Shown here: positions 38,701 to 49,615 of the stretch, in pieces
How positions within the stretch are numbered: position 1 is the stretch's first letter
How the letters are laid out: the number at the start of each line of letters is the position of its first letter
Program-made: the position numbers and the translations under genes
Source of the DNA: Rhipicephalus microplus
Lineage: Eukaryota > Arthropoda > Arachnida > Ixodida > Ixodidae
Direction of reading: 5' to 3'
Assembly: GCF_043290135.1 (NCBI RefSeq)
Contig: NC_134702.1
Span: 86,177,317 to 86,241,316, forward strand
DNA: 64,000 bases
Notes under the pieces: generated by a model
Databases searched by the model: none
The model's input: only the letters and a program-made list of their open reading frames with translations
Told to the model about the DNA's origin: nothing

Positions 38701-39726
38701 CATACGGTTACTTCTGAGGTCATCATTGAGTTTCTGTCTTCAATCTTCAGCCGGGAAGGTTTTCCTGATGCCATAGTTATAGACAATGGTCCACAGTTTC
38801 AGTCCCAACATTTCGAGGCTTTTCTTTCACAACGAAGAATTCAGCACTTGAGGTCATCAGTTTTCTATCCCCAATCAAATGGGCAAATCGAGCGCTTTAA
38901 TCGCGTTCTGAAGGAACATATCCAGATCGCCCAATTAGAGCACCGTCCCCTCAAGCAAGTCTTGACTGAATGTTTAGCTTCGAACAGGTTCACACCACAA
39001 GGCACCACTGGAGTGTCTCCTGCTCAACTTCTCCACGGTAGGCAACCGCGAGTTGCTCTCGACATAGTCTCTATGCCTCGTAACATAGCAGTGTCCTCTC
39101 CTGATCAAATCCGTACCAGGGTTTTTTCTCATCAACAAGCAATGAAAAAGTATGTCGACACCCGTCGAGGTGCAAAGCAGTCCAAAGTTCGCACTGGCGA
39201 TCTAGTCAAGGTTCGTGTGCCAGGCAAGTGCCCCAAGTATTGGGGTCCTTACAAAGTCTTGGGCCAGGTTAGCCCCACTTCTTTTCGCTTAAGTGATGGT
39301 AACATCTGGAATGCTTTGCGCCTTGTTATTTTTCGTACGGATTCGCCTTCAACACCTAAAAGTCTTCGCCATCACGTTCCGTCCACGCCTTTCAACTACG
39401 CATCAGACTGTTACATGTGGCCTCCATGTACAGGCATTTCTTCTTCAAGGGGGGAGGAGTTACCAGTCGGTGTCGCTGGTTCATGTACACCAAGTCTTAC
39501 GGTTCACTTCGAACCTTCGAATTCAGCTGAGACCGTTGAACCAGACTCCGGTCCGCAAAATTCTTCCGAAGCTCATGCTGTGAGCTCTGATGAGACCGCG
39601 AATTTTAACGCTCGTTCAGAGCCTTCACAATCTTCTTCTGCTCTTGCACCTGATTCTACACCCAAAAGGGCCCGCCCTAAGCGGAAGCGGCAGAAGCCGC
39701 GTCGGTTCGAAGACTATGTGACGTAG
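35665..39726 (+). pseudogene. gypsy gag C-terminus and pol (PR-RT-RH-IN)
   Basis: One frame covers everything from late gag to the end of integrase, broken by TAG at 37606-37608 and TGA at 38314-38316. By residue from 35665: zinc knuckles at about 183 (CFRCG) and 205 (CLACGKIGHFQSLC), protease DTGA at 273, GRDA near 345, and RT with the YLDD box at 554 (DYLR-type finger LCVDLREPNKA upstream). The first stop follows YYAKFVPH. RNase H (TTDASDVGLGALF, KDHQALVALL) lies between the stops. Integrase keeps DD35E: Asp at 38605, Asp at 38782 and Glu at 38890. The first His of its zinc motif appears to be Tyr (AYEAHPG). The C-terminus is Ser-rich and ends with a basic KRARPKRKRQKPRR stretch. Confidence 0.93.
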
Positions 39727-39954
39727 AACTCCAAGTCTATATTGTACTGAGTTGTATACAATTTTTAGTGCATTTTTAGGACTTCCAATGTACATTTTTT
39801 CAATACATTTTCAGGACTCATAGTGTGTGAGTTCGGTGTGCCGTGCTCTGAATTTTCATTTGTTCAAATGTACATACCTTGTAAAATATGTTGGTGTCGA
39901 TCATGTATAAATATAAACAGTGTATAGGTGAAATTTTTTTGAGGAGGGGATGAT

Positions 39955-40220
39955 TGTTGTGATCTGGGCTTTCAGTTTCGGTTTCGGAATGACATGTGAG
40001 GATGCCAGAGGGCGCCGTTCTGGCATCTAGGATTTCAAGGTGACTGTAAATAAAATCAGTGTGTGTTGGGTAACCGTGGAGTGCGGTTGTTGCTCTTTTC
40101 TTCGGCGCGTCGCGCCAACCCGCCTGTTCGGGCTGGTCGGCGTCCCCACCGGTCGCGTACGTCTCCGTCGGCCGTATTCTTCTTCTGCTTCGTCGGGACC
40201 AGCCAGTCCCCAACACAGCA
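39955..40220 (+). repeat. gypsy 3' LTR
   Basis: Matches the 5' LTR at about 95% and starts directly after the purine tract. One 2-bp GT expansion (GTGTGTG against GTGTG) separates the two. Confidence 0.95.
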
Positions 40221-40259
40221 CTTACGTCCCGGCTTCGTCATCAAGGACAGCTGCGATAA

Positions 40260-42196
40260 GCGCCGCTTGAGGACGGCGTCGAGGCCTCCTTGGCAGCTGT
40301 TCACCTGCCGCCACTGCCACCACCGTTCGGGGACGGCGTCAAGGCCTCCTCGGCGGCTGCAGTACACGTTACCGGTACCATTTCACAAGGGACGCCGTCC
40401 ACGCGTCCTTGGCTATGGACTCTGCCGTCAGCGCAAGCCGACAAGTGAACCCTCTGCGGGAAGCCACCGGTACGTGTCTTCGTGGTTCGTCGGCAGTGCG
40501 GGCTTCTACATCAAGGAACGCCATTCACGCTTCCTTAGCGATGGGGTCCCACCCGCCGCTTCAGCCACCCTTCAGACCACCTGAGGATGGCGTCCAGGCC
40601 TCCCCTGTGGTTCTAGGACATGACCTGATTGAAACCCTGCCACCGTTTCATGGCAGGGATCCACACCTGCTCCTGTCCCTTGGGAATGCCCCTCACGTTT
40701 CCCATGGCCTACATTCCCGTCGCGGTACTCTTACAACAAACGAGCCGCCACGGAACGCCATCCAGGCTTCCCTGCTCGTCGAGCACACCGGGGTGAGTGC
40801 TGCAATTGCTACTTACTCAAAAACCACGATCACTGACTCTTCGGGCTTAATGCCCGACAGCACCGCGGACCTGCGGCGTACCATTGCGCTAATCCGCGTC
40901 GAGACTAACGAACTGACAGCGTTGATCGTCGAGTGAGTTCCTACAATGTTGGCAGCATTGTGTGACATTAACGCAGCGTTGGATGTTGCTGCCTCATACG
41001 ACCTTGAGGCAAGCACACTGGAGCAACGCAGGCAGCTTCGATCTTCTGTCATCGAGCTCTCACACCAGCTCGACTGCCTCGCGTCGGTGATCTCTGCGTT
41101 GCCACCTGCCACCTCACAATCACCAGCCGTCTGCGAACTACCGGAATTCCACGGGATCCGGAACGACGCTGACGGTTGGGTGGTAACCGTCAACGCGATA
41201 GCAATGCGCGAGGCCTGGACAGCAAATCAGAAATGGTATGTGGCCATAGACCATCTTAGGGAAGGTGCAGCGGCGTGGCACTGGTATGAAGGCTGGAAGC
41301 AGCAGTCATGGGCGGAGTGGAGCTGCAAGCTCATAGCTGCTTTCGGTCGTAATCCTTACCACCTCTCCACCACGACCCCGTCCAACCTGGCTGGTATCGA
41401 GGAGCAGGCTCCAGAGGCTTTCCACCTCGAGGCTGCAGCTGTGCGCTGCAGCTTACCACACGGGAAGTTAGACACTTTGCCGATACCCGAAGTAAGTTCA
41501 CTGCGGCCAGAGGCCGCTACCGAAGTCGGACCTCTTGAAGGGCGTTGCTCCAGCGAAACCACGGCAGAGAATAATCTCGACTTTGCCGCATTTTCCTTCA
41601 CCGACGCAACCCCATTCGTACACCGAGCTGAAGAGGAGCAAAAACTCGAAGGTTCCTCGGAGCCCTCCAGCCGCGATGCAGTAAGCTTCTCCACCTGCCT
41701 TACGAATGACGTCAGACGCAGGTGCGACACGCCACTACTGCTCTCAGTACCCGCGCCGGTACGCGATGCCATCGTGTCAGTGAAAGAGGCTGATAACAGT
41801 CCTCATACAGCTCAGTTAGAGAAGCCAGCCCCAGTATCACCTTTACTGAGGCAAGTGGAGACACCAGCATCGCCTATGCTTGAACCGCCTACAGTGATGG
41901 CGCCGGCAGAGCCCAAGGTACCCAGCGCGTCTTTTGAGATACTCTTTCGGCTACCCTTGTCCGGAGTGCAACGTCTGCCGCGGATTTGGCGGCCCGTCCG
42001 AAGCGCGCTGTCAGGTGCATGTTTAGCTGCTTCCCACAGAGAGTCTCTGCGTGGCCAAGGCCGACCTCCGAGATGCAGCCACTATATCGACCGCCAGATC
42101 TACCTTTGGCAGATACCGGGACCAAATCGCGGCCGAGAGCATCGGCCACCACGGGGCAGCCAGTGCCGGCCACCTGAGTCCACAGCACTTTTTTAA
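40260..42196 (+). pseudogene. Gag-like ORF of the gag-only LTR element
   Basis: The frame is open from about 40271 to 42196 apart from a TGA at 40934-40936. The N-terminal part carries an imperfect repeat of the form (R/E)(D/N)(A/G)(V/I)xAS(L/P) at about 40390, 40516, 40585 and 40753. The related 40270 and 40329 copies now lie in another frame. The centre has the retrotransposon Gag core: LPEFHGIRNDADGWVVTVNA, MREAWTANQKWYVAIDHL, REGAAAWHWYEGWKQQSWAE, where W and the LPxFxG/DAxxW pattern are diagnostic. The C-terminal half is Ser/Pro/Glu-rich with no zinc knuckle. No protease or RT follows before the right LTR. Confidence 0.75.
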
Positions 42197-42401
42197 GGGA
42201 CATCGTGGCGTGCAAAAGAGCGACCAGCTCGAGGCAGTCAGTGCCGTCCACCAGAGACGCTTCCGCCAGACCGTCGCTCCATGTTGCATTGTGGTCCGGG
42301 CTGACCACCACGATGCACAGCGCGCGGGTAGCTAGAGCAAAGAAGAGACCAGCTACCGGGTCTTCGGGTGTTGTCTCTTGTTCTCTGTCTCGCTTATCAC
42401 A

Positions 42402-42532
<131 letters not shown>

Positions 42533-42688
42533 AGAAAGAAGTGTATACCTAAGGGCTCGTTTTTCCGTGTTTTAACACAATATTAATGAGATCTAACAGA
42601 CAGTAGTGCCAAGGAATGTGCAGGGGAAGTTATTAGAACCAATGGAATGTAAATAAGAAGAAAGAAAAGTGGATGTAAAAATAACACA

Positions 42689-42689
<1 letters not shown>

Positions 42690-42746
<57 letters not shown>
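42690..42746. repeat. (TA)n microsatellite
   Basis: About 28 TA units. Confidence 0.95.
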
Positions 42747-42748
<2 letters not shown>

Positions 42749-43760
42749 ATGGACATCATAAAGGTGAGCGTCAGAAGGAGAAGAAAAAAAAGAGTGGGAG
42801 AAAGCGGCGCCAAGGGAGTCTGCCTCATATTCTCAATGCTTTTTTTTCTTTTTAAAGACGATAATCTTTCTTGGGGACCTTCGGCGCAAAAATTTTGGTC
42901 TGTCTGTCAGTACTTTTGTCTATTTGTCTACTCTTAACAGAATCGGGTACTTGAAACGGTCGACGCCATCCACAGCACCCACCATTGTTGCTCAATGTTT
43001 AGCGTTCATACTTGTGCAATTGCCAATTGAAAAGCAATTATTGCCATGTCTGGGGCACCATAACAACAAGTATGTATTTGCATGTGCGCCTTTTACTGGA
43101 AAAGGCATACATAAGTAATTTAAAGGACCTTAGCGCTTATCACGCTGCGCTGACCATGCCACGCTTGCACGAAAAGGTGAGTGTTTCCAACGCTTTGCTA
43201 AGACTACAAGGTGGTGGCACCTACCCGTCGCATTGCGCTCTACACCTTATCTCTGAGACGGGCACGCACAACCGTCTCAGAGCCACGTGCTATGTTTTCG
43301 AAAAAAAGAACTGCCCGATGGCGATCATGTCTCACGTGCGACGTGACTTGATGCGCTTGTTCGCCTCCGCTGCACGCTCGAGGCACTCAAACGCAGCGCC
43401 TCCAGAATAGCATTCACTGAATTTATTGCGCAGAACATCAAATAAATGTTTTGTTCTATCTCTCCACACGCAAGACTATCGTCTTTCGACGACATTTGCA
43501 GATAATCTGAAGACACGGGGCCAATTTTTTTCTTTCTTTCCTTCTTCTTTTTGACTCTTTCTCATATAACATTGTCTAAAGCTGAGCACCAACAAGCTGT
43601 ACCATCAATCCTGATGAAGGCCAGACTCTGGCTGAAACGTCGAAAAACCACGTTGTGAGAGCTCACGGCGGATCTACTTGCATATATATGTATGTGTTGT
43701 GTGTGTGTGGGGGGGGGGGACAAAAACCGCTGCTCAATCTCGTAAGTAAACAGAACTCTC
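42747..43760. other. no gene; small hairpin and a hammerhead-like core
   Basis: No coding signature. A perfect 11-bp stem lies at 43251-43261/43272-43282. At 43611-43638 the order CTGATGA, a GCCA...TGGC stem and GAAAC resembles the catalytic core of hammerhead ribozymes found at the ends of Penelope-like elements. I see no partner strand for stem III upstream, so this is at best a relic. Confidence 0.35.
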
Positions 43761-43765
43761 TATTC

Positions 43766-43889
<124 letters not shown>

Positions 43890-44104
43890 TATGCACAACC
43901 AAATAATGACAGGAAATTTGCAGTGATATGCTTACATACATGGACGTCATAGCAGCTGAAATGGAGAAAAATGCGAGAACAATGCTAACTGAAGCCATGA
44001 TAAGCGTGAACTTGAGAGGCCTATTCCAGCAAAGTATCCAAAGCCCAGTTTCAAACTTGCTCTTATAATCTCATGCTGTGGCGTGAATGCGTGAATGCTG
44101 AGCA

Positions 44105-44218
<114 letters not shown>

Positions 44219-44220
44219 AT

Positions 44221-45560
44221 ATATATATATTGTAAGCGCGCCACCTCAAACATCAAGTCATAACAAAGGCTTATAGCAATTCTGGCTTCACAATAGAAGC
44301 CTGGCCTATAAAAGATGCGAATGTAAGGTTACAGCCACATAAATAACTTTGACTCCCACATATATTATGATAGCCCAGATATAAAATAACTTATTTATTT
44401 ATTTTTTACCTGTTTATTTAAAGCATACATCAGCCACCATAAAGACATTACGTAGGGGGAGGCGAAACAACATTGAGGGCACTTGAGCTTCCCATTTAGA
44501 GTAGAGCACGATGGCATAATCGAATATTGTTCATATTGCCTTCTGAATTGCTAGCCGATGGCTTCGCTTCTCGGTATACACCGAAACCATGTCGTATGGG
44601 AAGGAACATGAGTGCATTTGCGAAATGGCCCTGTCAATATGTCCTAGAATACATGCTATTGGCAGTCTCCAAGTGCCCACTACAGCATATTTCTTCATTT
44701 TTCTGGTTGGCGAGGTAACCTCTATACGGGGCCATAAGGCAACACATGAACCTATGCACTGCATACGTCGTTGATAATAATTTTTATGCAAGTGTAATAA
44801 TTTTTAAGCAATAATTTTATGCAATTGCTGGGCCCCTAAACCAAACACTTGTTGTGAAATCAACAAGTTTGTACGCGTCGTGTGATTCCATGTTCATGCC
44901 AAGCAATATTACGTCAGTTTCTGTTGATAACACTTCTTGCCCTGCATAAGTACAGACATTAAACTGAGCTGCACTCACGCTCAGCCACATGATTATGTAG
45001 CTTGCCGAGACCGGGCGAAGAACTTAATGAATCCCGTGGTTTTGATGAGTGCATTTGAATGAGTAGCGGCCAGCTTGGCTGTAAACCGGCGGCGAAACCA
45101 AATGAATGCACTTTCACTCACTACTTAGTTCACTACTCGAGTGGAGCGAGATCAACCTTCCACGTTCTGCTGCACTCACTATCGTGCTGCGCACGCGCTA
45201 TACAGTTCCCTCTACGTGTTTGAGTAGAGCAGCGTGCGCACTACACTTTCTTCAACGATTTTGTGTGCGAATTGTTAGCATACGGAGGTCTGCCGGAGGC
45301 GGATTGCAAACACTCGTTTAGAAGTGTCTGCTTAAAGTGAATTTGAGCACGTAGTGGCCCTGTCGTGGAACCCATGCTAGCTATATATACATGCTTGCTT
45401 TGATTCCCACATGGAATATTTTTATTCTTTGTTTATTTGTATTTATTTAGAATAACCCTTTAAAATATGTATCATTTGGAGCCACGTAGCATATAGATTA
45501 AGCTCTGAGTGATCCCCTTAGAAAAGTGCGGCGGCCCTCAATTGCAGGGGCCACATCTAT
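44221..45560. other. no recognisable gene
   Basis: AT-rich with short overlapping frames. I see no family resemblance, RNA gene or terminal repeat. Confidence 0.4.
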
Positions 45561-45978
45561 GATCATCATGGGGGTGGGATTGAACAGGTGGGTCCACTGA
45601 TAGAGAAAACACGCGAGCATGTGGCTCACGGGGAGGCCGATGCGGCTAGTCGGAGTGAGTGGACGCGCGTCGTGTCGACTCCGGATTCAACGAATGTTTT
45701 GCAGTGGAAGTCACCTAGAAGCCCACAAGACTTTGGTACCCGCGTATTCAGCTTGTCATCAGGAATCGCCCGGCACCAAGTTCCAGGTGGGGACTTGAAT
45801 TTTGACACCTTTACCGGCGCGTTTTTGTCAACCACGCTGGCGAGAGAGATAGGCCTAACGCCTGCCAAGCCACCGGCAGCGCAGCTGCCAGAGACGCTGC
45901 TGCCTAGGCCGGCCTAACTCTGCGGGCACCAAGAAACGCCAGTCGGCGCGTTTGACGCGTCCGACTTCCTGAGAAGAA

Positions 45979-47715
45979 ATGGAGGTCACTGTGGAGGGAG
46001 AACCCAATTCCCGTGAAGAATTCGAAGAAAGTAAAGGATGGAGCACCGTAGGATCAAAGAAGTCGACCCGCGGGCAATCACTAGAACCCGGTGCGGATTC
46101 TCAACGAGAGAATAACAGCAGGAAACGGCGTGAGCAATGCCTGAGTCAATTAACAAGATTAAGCCGGATGCCTCCACTGCCCCGAGGTGACTACAAGATC
46201 ATCATTCGACCTAGAGGCGGCCTTCAACTCACCGATCATGGAGCCACCCGACTGGTGACTAGCATTCACCACGCCGCTGAAATTCCGAGAGACGCCCAAG
46301 ATGAGGACACAATATGCCCAAATTTCCAGCAAAATATCATCGTTGTGAGCACACCCATCGAGGCGCATTCTGATAGATACCAGAAAATCTCTCACATTGT
46401 GGTCGGCAACAAGACGTACGATACCAGCGCATAGGAAGCAGCACCAGACGGTACGTCAAAAGGCGTGATACGTGATATCCCGTTGGAAGATACTGCCCGA
46501 GATATTACACCTAATGTGATTACAACAAAGAACCCTACAGCCATCGCTGCAAAACGCCTCAGCAACACAACGATGGTGATCGTACTGTTCGCTGGTCTTC
46601 GCGTACCAACATACGTTCGATACGGTGGGGTAATGTTGAAGTGCTCCCTTTAACGCAAGCAGATAGAGGCATGTTGCAAATGCGGTCGCCTGGGGCACCG
46701 CGCAGATGTATGCCCAAACCCAAAAGGCCACGTGTGTCGTGGCTGTGGAACGACCAACCCCCCGCAAGATCACCAATGCCAGCCCACTTGTCAACTATGC
46801 GGCGGCAACCACCAGACGGCCGAGAAGGCGTGCAGGGCACGTTACAAGACGCCGTACCTGGTGAAACGCCGGCGATAAGAGTGACAACAACAACAATATG
46901 AAGAGTACCCGACGAAGCCAACGCCTTTCGACAACAGCCTCGAGCAGCGGGACACTACCCCTACCTGGAAGCCCGGAAAGAAAGCCTGGTCGAGATCTCT
47001 GTCCCGGTCTCGGTCGCGGTCTCGCCCCCGGCCCCGCTCCCGGTCGCAGTCAACATCCCGGAGCCGCACACCTGGACCTGGCGCAACCTTCAAGGTGGGC
47101 TGGGTAGACGTAGTCAAGGCGGCGCGCTCGGGGTCTGAGGAGACCGCTTCTCAAGGCAAACGTGATAAATTAGAGGCTGAATTAGCACAGCTAAAGCAGA
47201 TGTTAGCACAATGTAACCAGAAAATGACAGCTTTAGGGGAGGAAAACAGGACCCTCAAGGAAGAGTTACACCACTATAAAAAAACAAAACATGCTCCAGC
47301 AGTAGTACCACCACTGTCAGCTGTTACACTCAGTGAAAAAATGGAGGAAGGTACAACACCACCACCTCCCAAGCGCAGAGCCGAAACCCAGGCCAATGAA
47401 GACAAACCCGCACGCGTGACGCCCGAGAATAAAGTCCTGAAGGAAGTTCAGCAATCAGTCAAAGAAATAAATGAGTGGATGAGCAACGCATCCCGACTGA
47501 TCTCAGCCCTTACTGACCGCGTGGAGACTATAGCTAAAATTACCAAGCAACAAAACGAACACCTACAACAGCGACTCATCGCAGTGGAGGCTAGAATCAC
47601 CCCTCTGCCACCTAGCGGACTGGACCCCACAACGAATGTAAAGCAACCTTCCTCGTCGGCATTCAGTGTGATACAGCCGGCGACATTCCTACCCCCTGCG
47701 TCTCATCATAGCTAA
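45979..47715 (+). pseudogene. I-clade LINE ORF1 (zinc knuckles, RS region, coiled coil)
   Basis: A single frame from ATG 45979 runs 579 codons to TAA 47713, with four internal stops (46432, 46651, 46876, 46882). Order: GWSTVGSKKS N-terminus; LPRGDYKIIIRPRGGLQL; LRVPTYVRYGGVMLKCSL; knuckles CCKCGRLGHRADVC, CRGCG...HQC and CQLCGGNHQTAEKAC; an Arg/Ser-rich run (WSRSLSRSRSRSRPRPRS); and a coiled coil (KLEAELAQLKQMLAQCNQKM). The protein would bind LINE RNA. Two of the stops look like Tyr codons turned to TAG/TAA. All frames between stops remain aligned, so the copy decayed mainly by point mutation. Confidence 0.88.
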
Positions 47716-48418
47716 AAATCACGCCTACACAGTTTGGCAATGGAATTGTAGAAGTTACGCGAATAAGCAAGCAAATTTTCACCAATACCTTAAGGGGAAG
47801 GTTAAGCCCGATATTATTTTATTGCAGGAGACACAATGCCTCGCTGAATTGGCAGGCTACCGCTTGATCGGACATGCCAACGGGGAGACGACTGTCCTTA
47901 CCACCCTAGTTAGACGAAACCTTACGTTCACGCAACACGACACGGAAATTACCAATATAGACAATATATTTATTGAACTCGTTCCGCAACGCAAGACACA
48001 GGAGAGACTTTTTATACTAAACATATACAGCAACCCTAAACAAAAGAAGCACAGATTTCTCACACTCATTAAACGCACCCTAAACATCGCTGGCCAAAAT
48101 CCCATCTTAATAGCGGGGGACTTAAACGCACCACACACTGCCTGGGACTACTCTTATGTGTTTCCTAAAGGTAGGGCCCTCTGGTTTGACTCGCAGCAAG
48201 AGGGATTAACTCTCATCACCAACCCTAGCACACCCACACGTGCGGGCACTAGCTCCAGTAAAGACTCAACGCCTTATCTGACGTTCACGAGAGACACATC
48301 AGCAGCCACTTGGAAAAATACCCTAGAGGACCTGGGTAGCGACCACTACATCATCGAGGTACATGTTCAAGGTGGCCCACGTAAACCCACGGGAAAAGAA
48401 TTAAAGTTGGTAGACTGA
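47711..48418 (+). pseudogene. I-clade LINE ORF2, endonuclease
   Basis: The frame overlaps or abuts the ORF1 stop and reads YTVWQWNCRSYANK, KPDIILLQETQCLAEL (catalytic Glu), ILIAGDLNAPHTAWDY (GDLN box), then LGSDHYIIEV (catalytic SDH). No ATG precedes it in frame, so the normal start is lost or relies on reinitiation. At 48416 the frame meets TGA where Trp is expected (VD-W-TQF) and has a 1-nt insertion just after, which puts the following RT in another frame. Confidence 0.87.
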
Positions 48419-48431
48419 ACCCCAGTTCCGC

Positions 48432-49219
48432 AAATCACGTGAAAACCAGGTCCAACCCATCAGCGACATAGAGGACTGGATACACACGCTTAAACAGGAT
48501 ATTAATAATGCCACCCGAAGCGTACCTCCCGAGGCACACCTCGAAGAGATCGATAGCCGGCTCCTCCACATGTGGGAGGCAACGCAATCGCTCCAAAAGA
48601 GGTGGAAGACACAGAAACACAACAGAGACCTCAGGAAACGCATAGCATTCCTCAACACAGAGATAGAGATGTATGCAACACAGCTAAGCCGGCAACGCTG
48701 GGATGAAACCTGCGATGCGATGGACAGGCAGCTAAGTCTCAGTAAAACTTGGCATTTTCTACGGTTCCTGCTCGACCCAGAAGACAGCAAAACTGCCCAA
48801 CGAAAAACCATCAACAAACTAATACATGCTTACAAGGGCACCGACGAGGAGTTTCTTAAGGTAGAGCTCAAATATATCTCTCAGGCTCCTACTCAGCAGC
48901 ATCCAGATTATACGGGCCAGATCAACACCACTCTAGACGAAGAATTCAATGAAGCGGATATCCGTGCCACCCTACAAAAACCTAACACCAAATCTGCACC
49001 AGGTCCGGATAACATCACGAATAAGATTATACGCAATTTGGACGATGAGTTGATCACGCATATCACAGACTATATTAATAACTGCTGGAACACCGGAATC
49101 TTGCCCCCGCATTGGAAAACGGCCAAGGTGATTCTGATTTCGGGCAAAACACTGAATACTGACAATCTTAGGCCCATCTCCTTAACATCTTGCATAGGGA
49201 AATTGATGGAACACGTGTA
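48432..49219 (+). pseudogene. I-clade LINE ORF2, RT fingers
   Basis: After the frameshift the frame continues through a linker (DWIHTLKQDINNAT, LHMWEATQSLQKRW) into the RT fingers: KPNTKSAPGPDNITNKIIRN, LPPHWKTAKVILISGKTL, and LRPISLTSCIGKLMEHV. It ends at a TAA where LTR-derived and scrambled sequence begins. The missing palm region resumes at about 49616. Confidence 0.87.
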
Positions 49220-49274
49220 ATGTGTAATTGATGTAATTACGTTACGTGATGTGTAAGTGTAATTGATGAACACG

Positions 49275-49400
49275 TGTAAGGCAAATTGATGGACCGCACC
49301 GAAACGGCCCGTGAGTGTTCTCGGCCCTTGACCATTTTTCACCTCGTCGTTGGTACTCGCTATCGACAAAAGTGTCCCTTCATCACGTCCGGGTCACCAA
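49275..49400 (-). repeat. LTR-element leader and primer-binding site
   Basis: On the minus strand, directly after the LTR, TTGGTGACCCGGACGTG (49384-49400) is a typical gypsy primer-binding stretch. About 110 bp of leader or gag start follow before the sequence breaks off near 49275. Confidence 0.7.
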
Positions 49401-49615
49401 TGTAGCGTGAGAGGTAGACGGGACGGTGGCCAACTTGGTCGTGTCGTTCTCTCGCTACTTTATTTTACGCCTGAAGCGGTGCCGCGTGGCTTTCCACGTC
49501 CGACACACCAAGTGCGCTAGCTTGTTCTAATCCTCGCGCAGCTCGAGCTAGCATCAGCTGCGCGAGAGGCGCGGCGTGGTCATTGAGAAATGATGATGGT
49601 GATGATGGCACTACA
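49401..49615 (-). repeat. LTR (215 bp) inserted in the LINE
   Basis: On the minus strand it starts TGTAGTGCCATC (49615) and ends CTACA (49401). It matches the LTR at 34479-34705: shared CTTCAGGCGTnnAATAAAGT region, GCTCGAGCTGCGCGAG and CCACGCCGCGCCTC-like words. Only one LTR and a short leader are present, so this is a truncated insertion. It splits the LINE RT between the fingers and the palm. Confidence 0.85.

Larger units (their letters stand above)
34886..40220 (+). mobile_element. Ty3/gypsy LTR retrotransposon, complete but inactivated
   Basis: LTRs 34886-35149 (264 bp) and 39955-40220 (266 bp) both start TGTTGTG and end CAACACAGCA. They differ at about 12 positions plus a 2-bp indel (about 95% identical). 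A perfect 5-bp target duplication CTTAC flanks the element (34881-34885 and 40221-40225). A TGG-type primer-binding site follows the left LTR (TGGTGACAAGGACC at 35151), and a purine tract (GAGGAGGGGA) precedes the right LTR. Inside are gag, protease, RT, RNase H and integrase in that order, the Ty3/gypsy arrangement, with no envelope gene. It is inserted just after the left LTR of the gag-only element. Confidence 0.95.
34723..42401 (+). mobile_element. gag-only LTR retrotransposon, interrupted by gypsy
   Basis: The left LTR (about 34723-34855) and right LTR (about 42290-42401) share GCGCGGGnAGCTAGAGCAAAG and a GTGTTGTCTCTTGTTCTCTG stretch and end ATCACA. Removing the gypsy at 34886-40220 leaves about 2.3 kb that encodes only a Gag-like protein. 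The left LTR starts at a TA-rich stretch and the right LTR ends in an AC/AT microsatellite, so target duplications cannot be read. I infer a non-autonomous family that borrows enzymes from an autonomous partner. Confidence 0.7.

Noticed and set aside
34886..40220. Intact, active gypsy element
   Set aside because: LTRs and target duplication are complete, but gag has a stop and a frameshift and pol has two stops, so this copy cannot make its proteins.
45588..45917. Separate gene upstream of the I-clade ORF1
   Set aside because: No recognisable domain; position fits LINE 5' UTR or flank. Kept only as a note in the LINE entry.
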